A stretch of 13,537 bases of DNA from Flavobacteriales bacterium (lineage in GTDB: Bacteria; Bacteroidota; Bacteroidia; Flavobacteriales; Flavobacteriaceae). The position numbers and the translations under genes were made by a program. Positions 7,179-13,537 of this stretch are shown piece by piece; the first letter of the stretch is position 1, and every line of letters begins with the position of its first letter. Where the stretch lies: the NCBI GenBank assembly GCA_026983815.1, contig JALSTJ010000139.1:1-13537 (forward strand), read 5' to 3'. A model generated the notes under the pieces. The model worked only from the letters and a program-made list of their open reading frames with translations. It was not told where the DNA came from and did not search any database.

Positions 7179-9125
7179 ATGAAAAGACTATTTGTATTAA
7201 TTGTGCTTACTGCTTTATTTTTAACCCATGCACAAGACAATGAAGTATTGATGAAAATTAATCACAAACCCATTACTACCGATGAATTTACACACTTATA
7301 TCTGAAAAACTTGGATCTTGTCCAAGATTCCAAACAAAGAGACATAGATAATTATAAAAATTTATTTATTGATTATAAATTGGAATTGGAAGATGCCTAC
7401 ACACAAAAATATGATACCAATCCGCGTTTCAAAAGAGAACTCAAAAAATATCGAGATGAGCTGGCAAAAAAATATCTTTCGGATAATGAAATTATGGATA
7501 AACTAACTCGGGAAGCTTATGAACGCATGAAACAAGATGTCCATGTGGCTCATATACTTATCCAAATCCCTTCTAATGCCTTGCCTACAGATACGCTAAA
7601 AGCTTATAAAAAAATCATGAAAATTTATAAAAAAGCAAAAAACGGTGCCGATTTTAAGGAATTAGCAAAAAAATATTCACAAGATCCTTCGGTAAAATCC
7701 AATGGCGGTGATCTGGATTATATCAATGTTTTTCATACGGTTTATTCTTTTGAAACAGCAGCATATCAAACGCCCATAGGGCAAATATCCAAACCTTTTA
7801 GAACTAGATTCGGATATCATATTGTCAAAGTTTTGGACAAACGTCCAGCTAGAGGAAAAATTGAAGTAGCTCATATTTTAGCTATTGATAATCCCAAAAT
7901 TAATCGGGTCAAACCGCAAAATGCCAAAACAAGAATTGATAATATTTATAAAAAATTAATCAACAAAGAAGATACTTTTGAAAATCTTGCCAAGAAATTT
8001 TCCGATGATAAAGTGAGCGCTCGAAGTGGTGGCCGTTTGCGAAAATTCGGTATTCATGAAATGATACCTGTTTTTGAAGAACATGCTTTTGCATTAAAAA
8101 ATCCCGGAGATTTTTCCAAACCTTTTAAATCGAGATATGGTTGGCATATAATAAAATTGATAAAAAAATATCCGATTCCGCCTTATAAGGAAATCAAAAA
8201 TGACCTTCGAAGAAAAGTCGCTCGTGATGGAAGATCAAAATTGAGCAAAGAAAAATTGTATAAAAAAATCCAAAAACAATTTCCTGTCAGGCAAATAATA
8301 CCATTGAAAAATATCTTGCCAATGATTACCCTGGATTTCTTTAAAAATTCATGGAAAATTCCCGGAAATCAATGGAAACAAAAAACTTTATTTAATATAA
8401 ACAATGATAAAAACATCAGTGTTTATAAATTTTTTGAATATATCTACAAACGACAACAAAAGAATACAAATAATTTTTCCAGAAAAAAACAAATTGTCCA
8501 AAATCTTCTAAATCAATTCAAAAAACAAGAATTGATGAAATATTACAATAATCATTTGGAAAAAATTTATCCCGAATTTGCCTCTATTGTCAAAGAATAC
8601 AAAGAAGGATTGTTATTGTTTAATATAAAATCAGATAAAGTTTGGAATAAAGCTGTAAAAGACACATTGGGATTGAAAAATTTCTTTGATACACATAAAA
8701 AAAATTACCTTCAACCCAAAAAATACAAAATCTGGTTGGCACAAGTCAATGATAAAAAAACGGCTAAAAAACTGCAAAAAGATTTTGATAAAAATATAAA
8801 AATCAAGAAAATCAAAAGAAAATATGAAGGAAAGGGCTTGATTGTCAAAGAAAAAATCTATAATGCAGATGATAATTTTATCAAAAAACACAATTTGGAA
8901 AAACATTCGGTTATTCGCTACAAAGATGGAAAACAGTTTGTAGTAATCAAACTTCAAAAAGTGATCCCCTCTCAAATACCCGAAATGGAAAAAGTTAAAG
9001 GAAAAGTCATAAATGATTACCAAAATTATTTGGAAAAACAATGGCTTCAAGATTTAAGGAAAAAATATCCTGTAGAAATTAATCAAGAAAATTGGAAAAA
9101 ATTACGTGCGAAATATAAAAATTAA
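7179..9125 (+). CDS. Periplasmic PpiC-type peptidyl-prolyl isomerase/chaperone with two parvulin domains
   Basis: A 648-residue exported protein (signal peptide 1-18, cleavage before Q19). The order is: N-terminal SurA-like helical region (about 22-118), parvulin domain 1 (about 120-222, VAHILI to FGYHIVKV), parvulin domain 2 (about 227-330, VAHILA to YGWHIIKL), then some 310 residues of very lysine-rich, mostly helical sequence without a recognisable domain. It probably helps outer-membrane proteins fold in the periplasm. Domain 2 keeps the usual parvulin active-site set (H232, D277, M295, F299, H323). Domain 1 has T187 at the Met position. At 648 residues it is far longer than E. coli SurA (428) and nearer to PpiD in size, but it has no membrane anchor. 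It heads an operon; its last 20 bases overlap the next gene's GTG start. Confidence 0.92.
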   Translation: MKRLFVLIVLTALFLTHAQDNEVLMKINHKPITTDEFTHLYLKNLDLVQDSKQRDIDNYKNLFIDYKLELEDAYTQKYDTNPRFKRELKKYRDELAKKYLSDNEIMDKLTREAYERMKQDVHVAHILIQIPSNALPTDTLKAYKKIMKIYKKAKNGADFKELAKKYSQDPSVKSNGGDLDYINVFHTVYSFETAAYQTPIGQISKPFRTRFGYHIVKVLDKRPARGKIEVAHILAIDNPKINRVKPQNAKTRIDNIYKKLINKEDTFENLAKKFSDDKVSARSGGRLRKFGIHEMIPVFEEHAFALKNPGDFSKPFKSRYGWHIIKLIKKYPIPPYKEIKNDLRRKVARDGRSKLSKEKLYKKIQKQFPVRQIIPLKNILPMITLDFFKNSWKIPGNQWKQKTLFNINNDKNISVYKFFEYIYKRQQKNTNNFSRKKQIVQNLLNQFKKQELMKYYNNHLEKIYPEFASIVKEYKEGLLLFNIKSDKVWNKAVKDTLGLKNFFDTHKKNYLQPKKYKIWLAQVNDKKTAKKLQKDFDKNIKIKKIKRKYEGKGLIVKEKIYNADDNFIKKHNLEKHSVIRYKDGKQFVVIKLQKVIPSQIPEMEKVKGKVINDYQNYLEKQWLQDLRKKYPVEINQENWKKLRAKYKN

Positions 9126-9996
9126 AATTTATACATCATTCTTTTTTCTGGGAATTCTATATTCCTCTTGTTCATATTTTTCTCAAGAGGAACATAAAGT
9201 TCCTATTGCCAAAATTCAACAAAAAAAATTATATACAGAAGATATCAATCCCATTTTATTTAAAGGATTAAATAAACAGGACAGTATTTTGCAGATGAAA
9301 CATTTGATCGAAAATTGGGCTTTTACGCAATTGATGATTGATAAAGCAAAAAAAAATATAGACACATCGTATATCAACAAACTAGTGGAGGATTATAAAA
9401 ATGATTTGATGATTGAAACCTATCAAAATCTGTTGGCAGAGAAATTTTTAGACACAATGATCTCCCAAATGGAATATCAAAAAATATATCATAAATTTGG
9501 TAACATCTATTGGGCTAAAGAAGCTTTAATAAAATACAACCTATTGATAATCAATAAAAAAAATAAAAAAACTTCCATTTATAAAAAATGGTTCTTTTCG
9601 GACAAAAACGAAGAAAAAGACAGTTTGTTTAATCATATGGGCGAATTTAAAAAACTTGATTTTAAACAAGAATGGTATTATCTTTCGGATGTAAAAAAAC
9701 AAATTCCCGTATTAAAAGGAATTTCCGAAAAAAATATCATAAAAAAAAGTAAAAAATTTGTTTTATCCGATAGTTTGGATTTATATTTGATTTTTATTAA
9801 AAATTTTATAAAAAAAGGCCAAAAATTACCATTGGATTATGTAAAACCCGAACTGAAACAAATTATACTGACCAATAGAAAAGAAAAATGGCTTGAAAAA
9901 CTGAAAAATCAAATAATTGAAGAAGCAATTGAAAAGAAAAAACTTAAAATATATCAGCAAAAAAATGAAGATAAAAATGATAAAAATGAATCATAA
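9106..9996 (+). CDS. Lipoprotein, probably a SurA/PpiC-like chaperone without a parvulin domain
   Basis: A 296-residue protein beginning with GTG. A hydrophobic stretch FFFLGILYSSC puts a lipobox-like cysteine at residue 22, so I expect a lipid-anchored periplasmic protein. The GTG is preferred because the next Met (about residue 64) would remove this signal; it overlaps the upstream stop by 20 bases. The N-terminal part after the Cys (IAKIQQKKLYTEDI, then LIENWAFTQLMIDKAKK) resembles the SurA_N chaperone region of its two neighbours. No parvulin motif (HIL, GG-x-L, FGWHI) is present. The remainder is lysine-rich helix. Its position between two parvulin chaperones suggests a role in the same process, perhaps as a degenerate paralogue. 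This similarity is by eye and could be coincidental; the lipoprotein call is the safer part. Confidence 0.72.
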   Translation: MRNIKIKIYTSFFFLGILYSSCSYFSQEEHKVPIAKIQQKKLYTEDINPILFKGLNKQDSILQMKHLIENWAFTQLMIDKAKKNIDTSYINKLVEDYKNDLMIETYQNLLAEKFLDTMISQMEYQKIYHKFGNIYWAKEALIKYNLLIINKKNKKTSIYKKWFFSDKNEEKDSLFNHMGEFKKLDFKQEWYYLSDVKKQIPVLKGISEKNIIKKSKKFVLSDSLDLYLIFIKNFIKKGQKLPLDYVKPELKQIILTNRKEKWLEKLKNQIIEEAIEKKKLKIYQQKNEDKNDKNES

Positions 9997-11335
9997 AAGA
10001 CTCTTATTAATTATTCTGTTTCTTACAGCAAATTATTTAAGCGCTCAACAAAAAAAAATAAAGATTGATGGAATTGCCGCTGTAGTGGGAGATCAAATTA
10101 TTTTAGATTCCGAAATTGGACAACTCAAAACACAACTCCAACAACAAGGGCTAAAAGCTGACAAACTAGATGATTGCGAAATCCTAGAAACACTCATGCA
10201 AGAAAAAATGTTGCTTTTAGAAGCAAAAAAAGATACAAATATTGTAGTAAAAGACCAGGAAGTGATGAGTATGGTCAACCAACAAATTGATTATATGAAA
10301 GCCCAATTGGGTTCTTTGAATAAAGTTTTGGAATTCTACAACAAAAAAACCCGTTCTGAACTCGAAGAGGAACTAAAAAAATTAGACAAAGACCGAAAAC
10401 TCTCGGCACAAATGAAAGATAAAGTTTTAAAAGATATCGATGTAAGTCCGGAAGAGGTCAAAACATTTTTTGATAAAATCCCTAAAGATAAAATCCCTGA
10501 AATCGGGACACAAGTGGAAATTCATCAAATTGTGATTAAACCCAAAGCTTCCAAAGAAGCCGAACAAGCTGTAATTGACAAACTCAAAGAAATCAAGAAA
10601 AAAGTAGAAAATGGAGCAAGTTTCAGGGCACAAGCCGTTCTCTATTCCGAAGATCCGGGTTCACGTGCCAATGGCGGAAAATATATATTAAAGCGGAATT
10701 CCCCCTTTGTGCAAGAATTTAAAGATGTGGCTTTTAGCTTGGATAAAGGACAAGTATCCGAACCTTTTAAAACACAATTTGGCTGGCATATTTTGTATGT
10801 GGAAGAAATCAATGGACCCGAACGTGTGGTAAGACATATTTTACTAAAACCCGAAATCGGATTTTTGGATATGCGTGCTGCAGAGAAAAAAATGGATACA
10901 ATCCGTAAAAGAATAATGGATAAGGAACTGACCTTTGAAGAAGCAGCCAAAGAATTCTCTGATGATGAGGACTCCAAAAAACTCGGAGGAAAAATTATCA
11001 ATCCTTCTACTGGAGAATCTCTATTGGATTTAACATTACTCGATCCCAAAATGTTCCAAATTATTTCCGGATTAAAACAAGGTGAAATCTCAGATGTAAT
11101 CAAAGAAAAAGATCGAACTGGAGAAACACTTTTTAAAATATTTTATGTAAAAAAACGCATAGATGCCCATCCCATGGATTTTCAAAAAGACTACCCCAAA
11201 ATCAAAGAAATGGCTCTGGAAGAAAAGAAAAATAAAGTTCTGGAAAAATGGGTAAATGAAAAAATTAAAAATAATTTTATCCAAATCAATCCGCAATACA
11301 AAAAATGTAAATTCAAAAGTAAATGGATTAAATAA
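9986..11335 (+). CDS. surA: Periplasmic chaperone SurA (peptidyl-prolyl isomerase)
   Basis: A 449-residue protein, close in length to E. coli SurA, which escorts outer-membrane proteins through the periplasm to the BAM complex. The signal peptide ends near SAQ (about residue 20). The N-terminal chaperone domain starts IDGIAAVVGDQIILDSEIG and has LMQEKMLLLEAKKD. Parvulin domain 1 spans about 175-275 (IHQIVIKP, YSEDPGSRANGG, QFGWHILYV) and parvulin domain 2 about 280-388 (VRHILLKP, EFSDD, FKIFYVKKR). The last part returns to the chaperone fold (EKWVNEKIKNNFIQINPQY). Domain 1 has Gln where the first active-site His should be and lacks the Met; domain 2 lacks the FGWHI His. Starts at ATG 9977 or 9965 are also possible; 9986 gives the most compact signal peptide and overlaps the upstream gene by 11 bases. 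Confidence 0.93.
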   Translation: MNHKRLLLIILFLTANYLSAQQKKIKIDGIAAVVGDQIILDSEIGQLKTQLQQQGLKADKLDDCEILETLMQEKMLLLEAKKDTNIVVKDQEVMSMVNQQIDYMKAQLGSLNKVLEFYNKKTRSELEEELKKLDKDRKLSAQMKDKVLKDIDVSPEEVKTFFDKIPKDKIPEIGTQVEIHQIVIKPKASKEAEQAVIDKLKEIKKKVENGASFRAQAVLYSEDPGSRANGGKYILKRNSPFVQEFKDVAFSLDKGQVSEPFKTQFGWHILYVEEINGPERVVRHILLKPEIGFLDMRAAEKKMDTIRKRIMDKELTFEEAAKEFSDDEDSKKLGGKIINPSTGESLLDLTLLDPKMFQIISGLKQGEISDVIKEKDRTGETLFKIFYVKKRIDAHPMDFQKDYPKIKEMALEEKKNKVLEKWVNEKIKNNFIQINPQYKKCKFKSKWIK

Positions 11336-11341
11336 ACGCCT

Positions 11342-12295
11342 ATGAGTGATATTCAAACAGCAAAAGAATTACAACAAAATATCAAACATCTAAAAAAAGA
11401 AATTGCCAAAATAATTGTCGGACAAGATGAGGTTATTCATCAAATTATCCTTTCGATTTTAAGCAGTAGCCATGCATTGCTTATCGGCGTACCCGGATTG
11501 GCTAAAACCCTGATGATTCACACGATTGCTCAGGCATTGGGATTAAATTTCAAGAGAATACAATTTACCCCCGACCTCATGCCTTCAGACATTTTAGGGA
11601 CTGAAATACTTGATGAACACCGTAATTTCAAATTCATCAAAGGACCCATTTTTTCCAACATCATCCTTGCCGACGAAATCAACCGAACCCCTCCAAAAAC
11701 CCAAGCCGCACTTTTGGAAGCCATGCAAGAAAAAAGCATCAGCATAGCCAACAGACATTTTGAGCTTGACCAACCTTTCTTTGTTCTGGCTACACAAAAT
11801 CCAATAGAACAAGAAGGAACCTATCCCCTACCCGAAGCACAATTAGACCGTTTTATGTTTGCTTTGCAATTGGATTATCCTTCCTTTGACGAAGAAGTGC
11901 AAATTGTCAAAAATACCACGGTTCAACAAAATACAAAAATCGAACAAATATTGAGCAAAGAACAAATCTTGCAATACCAAAACTTACTCAAAAAAGTTCC
12001 GGTAACGGATAATGTTATTGAATATGCAGTCCAACTGGTTGGAAAAACCCGACCCAAATCCAATACAGCTCCGGAAATTGTCAAATCTTATCTCGATTGG
12101 GGAGCCGGTCCCCGTGCATCACAATATCTTATTTTGGGAGCCAAAGCCCACGCACTGGTCAATGGAAAATATTCTCCTGACATCGAAGATATCCAAGCCA
12201 TTGCCAAAGGAATTTTGCGTCATCGAATTTTATTGAATTACAAAGGAGAAGCCGAAGGTTTTACCCCTGATAGTTTGATAGAAAAAATCTTGTAA
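11342..12295 (+). CDS. MoxR-family AAA+ ATPase
   Basis: A 317-residue cytoplasmic AAA+ ATPase of the MoxR group, thought to act as chaperone-like remodellers, often with von Willebrand-A partner proteins. Walker A is GVPGLAKT (49-56) and Walker B IILADE (107-112). Sensor 1 falls in LATQNP (149-154), a PLPEAQLDRF motif (162-171) carries the probable arginine finger R170, and sensor 2 is GAGPRAS (254-260). FTPDLMPSDILG (75-86) is a MoxR signature. It starts 6 bases after the surA stop, so it is co-transcribed with the periplasmic chaperones. No DUF58 or VWA partner follows, as thrS comes next on its own promoter. How a cytoplasmic ATPase serves exported folding factors is not known. The family call is firm; the role is inferred. 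Confidence 0.95.
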   Translation: MSDIQTAKELQQNIKHLKKEIAKIIVGQDEVIHQIILSILSSSHALLIGVPGLAKTLMIHTIAQALGLNFKRIQFTPDLMPSDILGTEILDEHRNFKFIKGPIFSNIILADEINRTPPKTQAALLEAMQEKSISIANRHFELDQPFFVLATQNPIEQEGTYPLPEAQLDRFMFALQLDYPSFDEEVQIVKNTTVQQNTKIEQILSKEQILQYQNLLKKVPVTDNVIEYAVQLVGKTRPKSNTAPEIVKSYLDWGAGPRASQYLILGAKAHALVNGKYSPDIEDIQAIAKGILRHRILLNYKGEAEGFTPDSLIEKIL

Positions 12296-12308
12296 AAATT
12301 AATAAACC

Positions 12309-12382
12309 TGAGTTTGATAAAAGAATCGAAGCAAAAATTCAATAAATTACAACAAAAAGAATATTTTCTTATGTCAAACTCA
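12309..12382. repeat. Spaced inverted repeat between the MoxR gene and thrS
   Basis: TGAGTTTGA at 12309-12317 is the reverse complement of TCAAACTCA at 12374-12382, with 56 AT-rich bases between. It starts 13 bases after the MoxR stop and ends upstream of the thrS promoter. It could be the base of a loose stem-loop at the operon's 3' end, as no ordinary hairpin terminator is seen here. A 9-base match over this distance in AT-rich DNA could also be chance. Confidence 0.3.
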
Positions 12383-12412
12383 CGTTAATATCCAATTTAA
12401 ATTTTTTACTTG

Positions 12413-12443
12413 CTTGAATATTTATTCTAAAAACGTATCTTTG
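12413..12443 (+). promoter_or_regulatory. Bacteroidota-type promoter of thrS
   Basis: A -33 element CTTG (12413-12416) and a -7 element TATCTTTG (12436-12443) are 19 bases apart, matching the Bacteroidota consensus. Transcription would start near 12450, giving a leader of only about 20 bases before ATG 12471. That leaves no room for a T-box or the long operator leader of E. coli thrS. Confidence 0.8.
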
Positions 12444-12470
12444 CACATTATTATTTAAGTTATAACAAAA

Positions 12471-13537
12471 ATGAGTCAAATAAAAATTACTTTGCCCGAT
12501 GGAAGCATTAAAGAGTTTCCAAAAGGAACAACACCTTATGAAGTAGCCAAAAATATCAGTGAAGGATTGGCAAGAAATGTTATTTCGGCTAAATTTAACG
12601 ACAAAACCGTTGAAGTTACCACACCATTGAACAAAGACGGAAGTTTGACTCTATTTACTTGGAATGATGCCGAAGGAAAAAAAGCTTTTTGGCACTCATC
12701 GGCACACTTAATGGCACAAGCGATTCAGAAATTTTATCCCGATGTAAAACTGACCATCGGACCGGCTATCGAAAACGGATTTTATTATGATATAGATTTT
12801 GGCGATGCATCTTTTTCCGAAAAAGATTTTGAAAAAATCGAAAAGAAAATGTTGGAAATTGCCAAGGGAAAACACGAATTCAAATTGCGTGAAGTTTCCA
12901 AAAAAGACGCTTTGGATTTTTATAAAAAAGAAAACAATCCGTTTAAAATAGAATTGATAGAAAATCTACAAGATGGCGATATTACCTTCTGCGACCACGA
13001 CGATTTTACCGATTTATGTCGCGGGGGACATATTCCGAATACGGGCTTGATAAAAGCTGTTAAATTGTTGAACGTTGCAGGTGCCTACTGGCGTGGCGAT
13101 GAAAAAAAACCGCAATTGACCCGAGTTTATGGCATATCTTTCCCTAAACAAAAAATGCTGAAAGAATATTTGGAAATGTTGGAAGAAGCCAAAAAGCGCG
13201 ACCATAGAAAATTGGGAAAAGAATTGGAACTTTTTGCATTTTCACAAAATGTAGGTCAAGGTTTGCCTTTATGGTTGCCCAAAGGAGCTGCTTTGCGTGA
13301 ACGTTTGGAAAATTTTTTGAAAAAAGCACAAAAAAAAGCCGGATATCAGCAAGTGGTCACTCCGCATATCGGACATAAAAATTTGTATGTAACTTCCGGA
13401 CATTATGAAAAATACGGAGCCGACAGTTTTCAACCGATAAAAACTCCCAAAGAAGACGAAGAATTTTTACTCAAACCGATGAATTGTCCGCACCATATCG
13501 AAATTTTTAAGACAAAACCTTATAGTTATAAAGATTT
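12471..13537 (+). CDS. thrS: Threonyl-tRNA synthetase, N-terminal 355 residues (3' end outside the window)
   Basis: ThrRS charges tRNA-Thr with threonine in the cytoplasm. The window shows the TGS domain (about 1-63: KITLPDGSIKEFPKGTTPYEVA), then the editing domain with its four residues in the usual pattern, H75 and H79 (HSSAHLMAQA) plus C183 and H187 (CRGGH), which remove mischarged serine. The catalytic core begins with motif 1 near LPLWLPKGAALRERLENFL and reaches KPMNCPHH, where C339 is the zinc ligand; the sequence is cut shortly after. Motifs 2 and 3 and the anticodon-binding domain lie beyond the end. The start ATG is fixed by the TGS domain and the promoter. All key residues seen are intact, so this should be an active enzyme. 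Confidence 0.97.
   Translation, partial: MSQIKITLPDGSIKEFPKGTTPYEVAKNISEGLARNVISAKFNDKTVEVTTPLNKDGSLTLFTWNDAEGKKAFWHSSAHLMAQAIQKFYPDVKLTIGPAIENGFYYDIDFGDASFSEKDFEKIEKKMLEIAKGKHEFKLREVSKKDALDFYKKENNPFKIELIENLQDGDITFCDHDDFTDLCRGGHIPNTGLIKAVKLLNVAGAYWRGDEKKPQLTRVYGISFPKQKMLKEYLEMLEEAKKRDHRKLGKELELFAFSQNVGQGLPLWLPKGAALRERLENFLKKAQKKAGYQQVVTPHIGHKNLYVTSGHYEKYGADSFQPIKTPKEDEEFLLKPMNCPHHIEIFKTKPYSYKD

Noticed and set aside
8631..9050. Minus-strand open frame of 139 codons
   Set aside because: It is the complement of lysine-rich PpiC coding sequence, giving a Phe/Ile-rich peptide with no recognisable domain, which is expected by chance.
9917..9985. Longer SurA starting at ATG 9917
   Set aside because: It would add a 23-residue lysine-rich extension before the signal peptide and a long overlap with the upstream gene; 9977 and 9986 give normal signal peptides.
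10642..11103. Minus-strand open frame of 153 codons
   Set aside because: It lies fully inside surA, whose protein is well conserved; the antisense peptide shows no family features.
12296..12470. A T-box or structured regulatory leader for thrS
   Set aside because: The promoter at 12413-12443 leaves only about 20 bases of leader, and T-boxes are not known as a feature of Bacteroidota.
1..13537. Mobile element, CRISPR array, toxin-antitoxin or defence system
   Set aside because: No transposase, integrase, direct-repeat array, nuclease/antitoxin pair or target-site duplication was seen; the gene content is ordinary chromosomal.

Overview
The window is AT-rich chromosomal DNA from a member of the Bacteroidota, most likely class Flavobacteriia. 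The main reasons are: five promoters carry the Bacteroidota -7 box TAnnTTTG; the starts lack Shine-Dalgarno sequences and sit in A-rich contexts; and the content is typical of flavobacteria (an etfA / bifunctional-nuclease neighbourhood, a two-parvulin PpiC protein / lipoprotein / SurA / MoxR run, and lipoproteins and outer-membrane proteins of flavobacterial type). I see no insertion sequence, phage gene, CRISPR array, tRNA or rRNA. No stretch longer than about 180 bases lacks a gene. Genus cannot be told from this sequence.

Layout. (1) 1-481: 3' end of etfA, closed by a strong hairpin terminator. (2) 590-1264: a DUF151 bifunctional-nuclease protein with a C-terminal UVR motif, on its own promoter. 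(3) 1273-3616, minus strand: a secreted PhoD-like phosphatase followed by a sugar-phosphate nucleotidyltransferase, overlapping by 38 bases, so one transcription unit; it converges on gene 2 with only 8 bases between stops. (4) 3782-4660, plus strand: a flavobacterial lipoprotein of unknown function, then a terminator. (5) 4789-5484: a probable outer-membrane beta-barrel protein. (6) 5567-6997, minus strand: an FAD/NAD(P)-dependent oxidoreductase; it shares a perfectly palindromic two-way terminator with gene 5. (7) 7179-12295, plus strand: four tightly packed genes, namely a two-parvulin PpiC protein, a lipoprotein without a parvulin domain, SurA, and a MoxR AAA+ ATPase. (8) 12471-end: 5' part of thrS on its own promoter.

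How the genes fit together. The core of the window is the 7179-12295 operon. Three exported proteins look like periplasmic folding factors for outer-membrane proteins, made from overlapping genes, and a cytoplasmic MoxR ATPase follows. The remaining genes are separate units: electron transfer (etfA), threonyl-tRNA synthetase (thrS), sugar-nucleotide and phosphate chemistry, and cell-surface proteins. I found no clearly new defence or mobile system. The most interesting material is the chaperone/MoxR operon, the residue pattern of its parvulin domains, the phosphatase-nucleotidyltransferase overlap, and the cysteine-free oxidoreductase.
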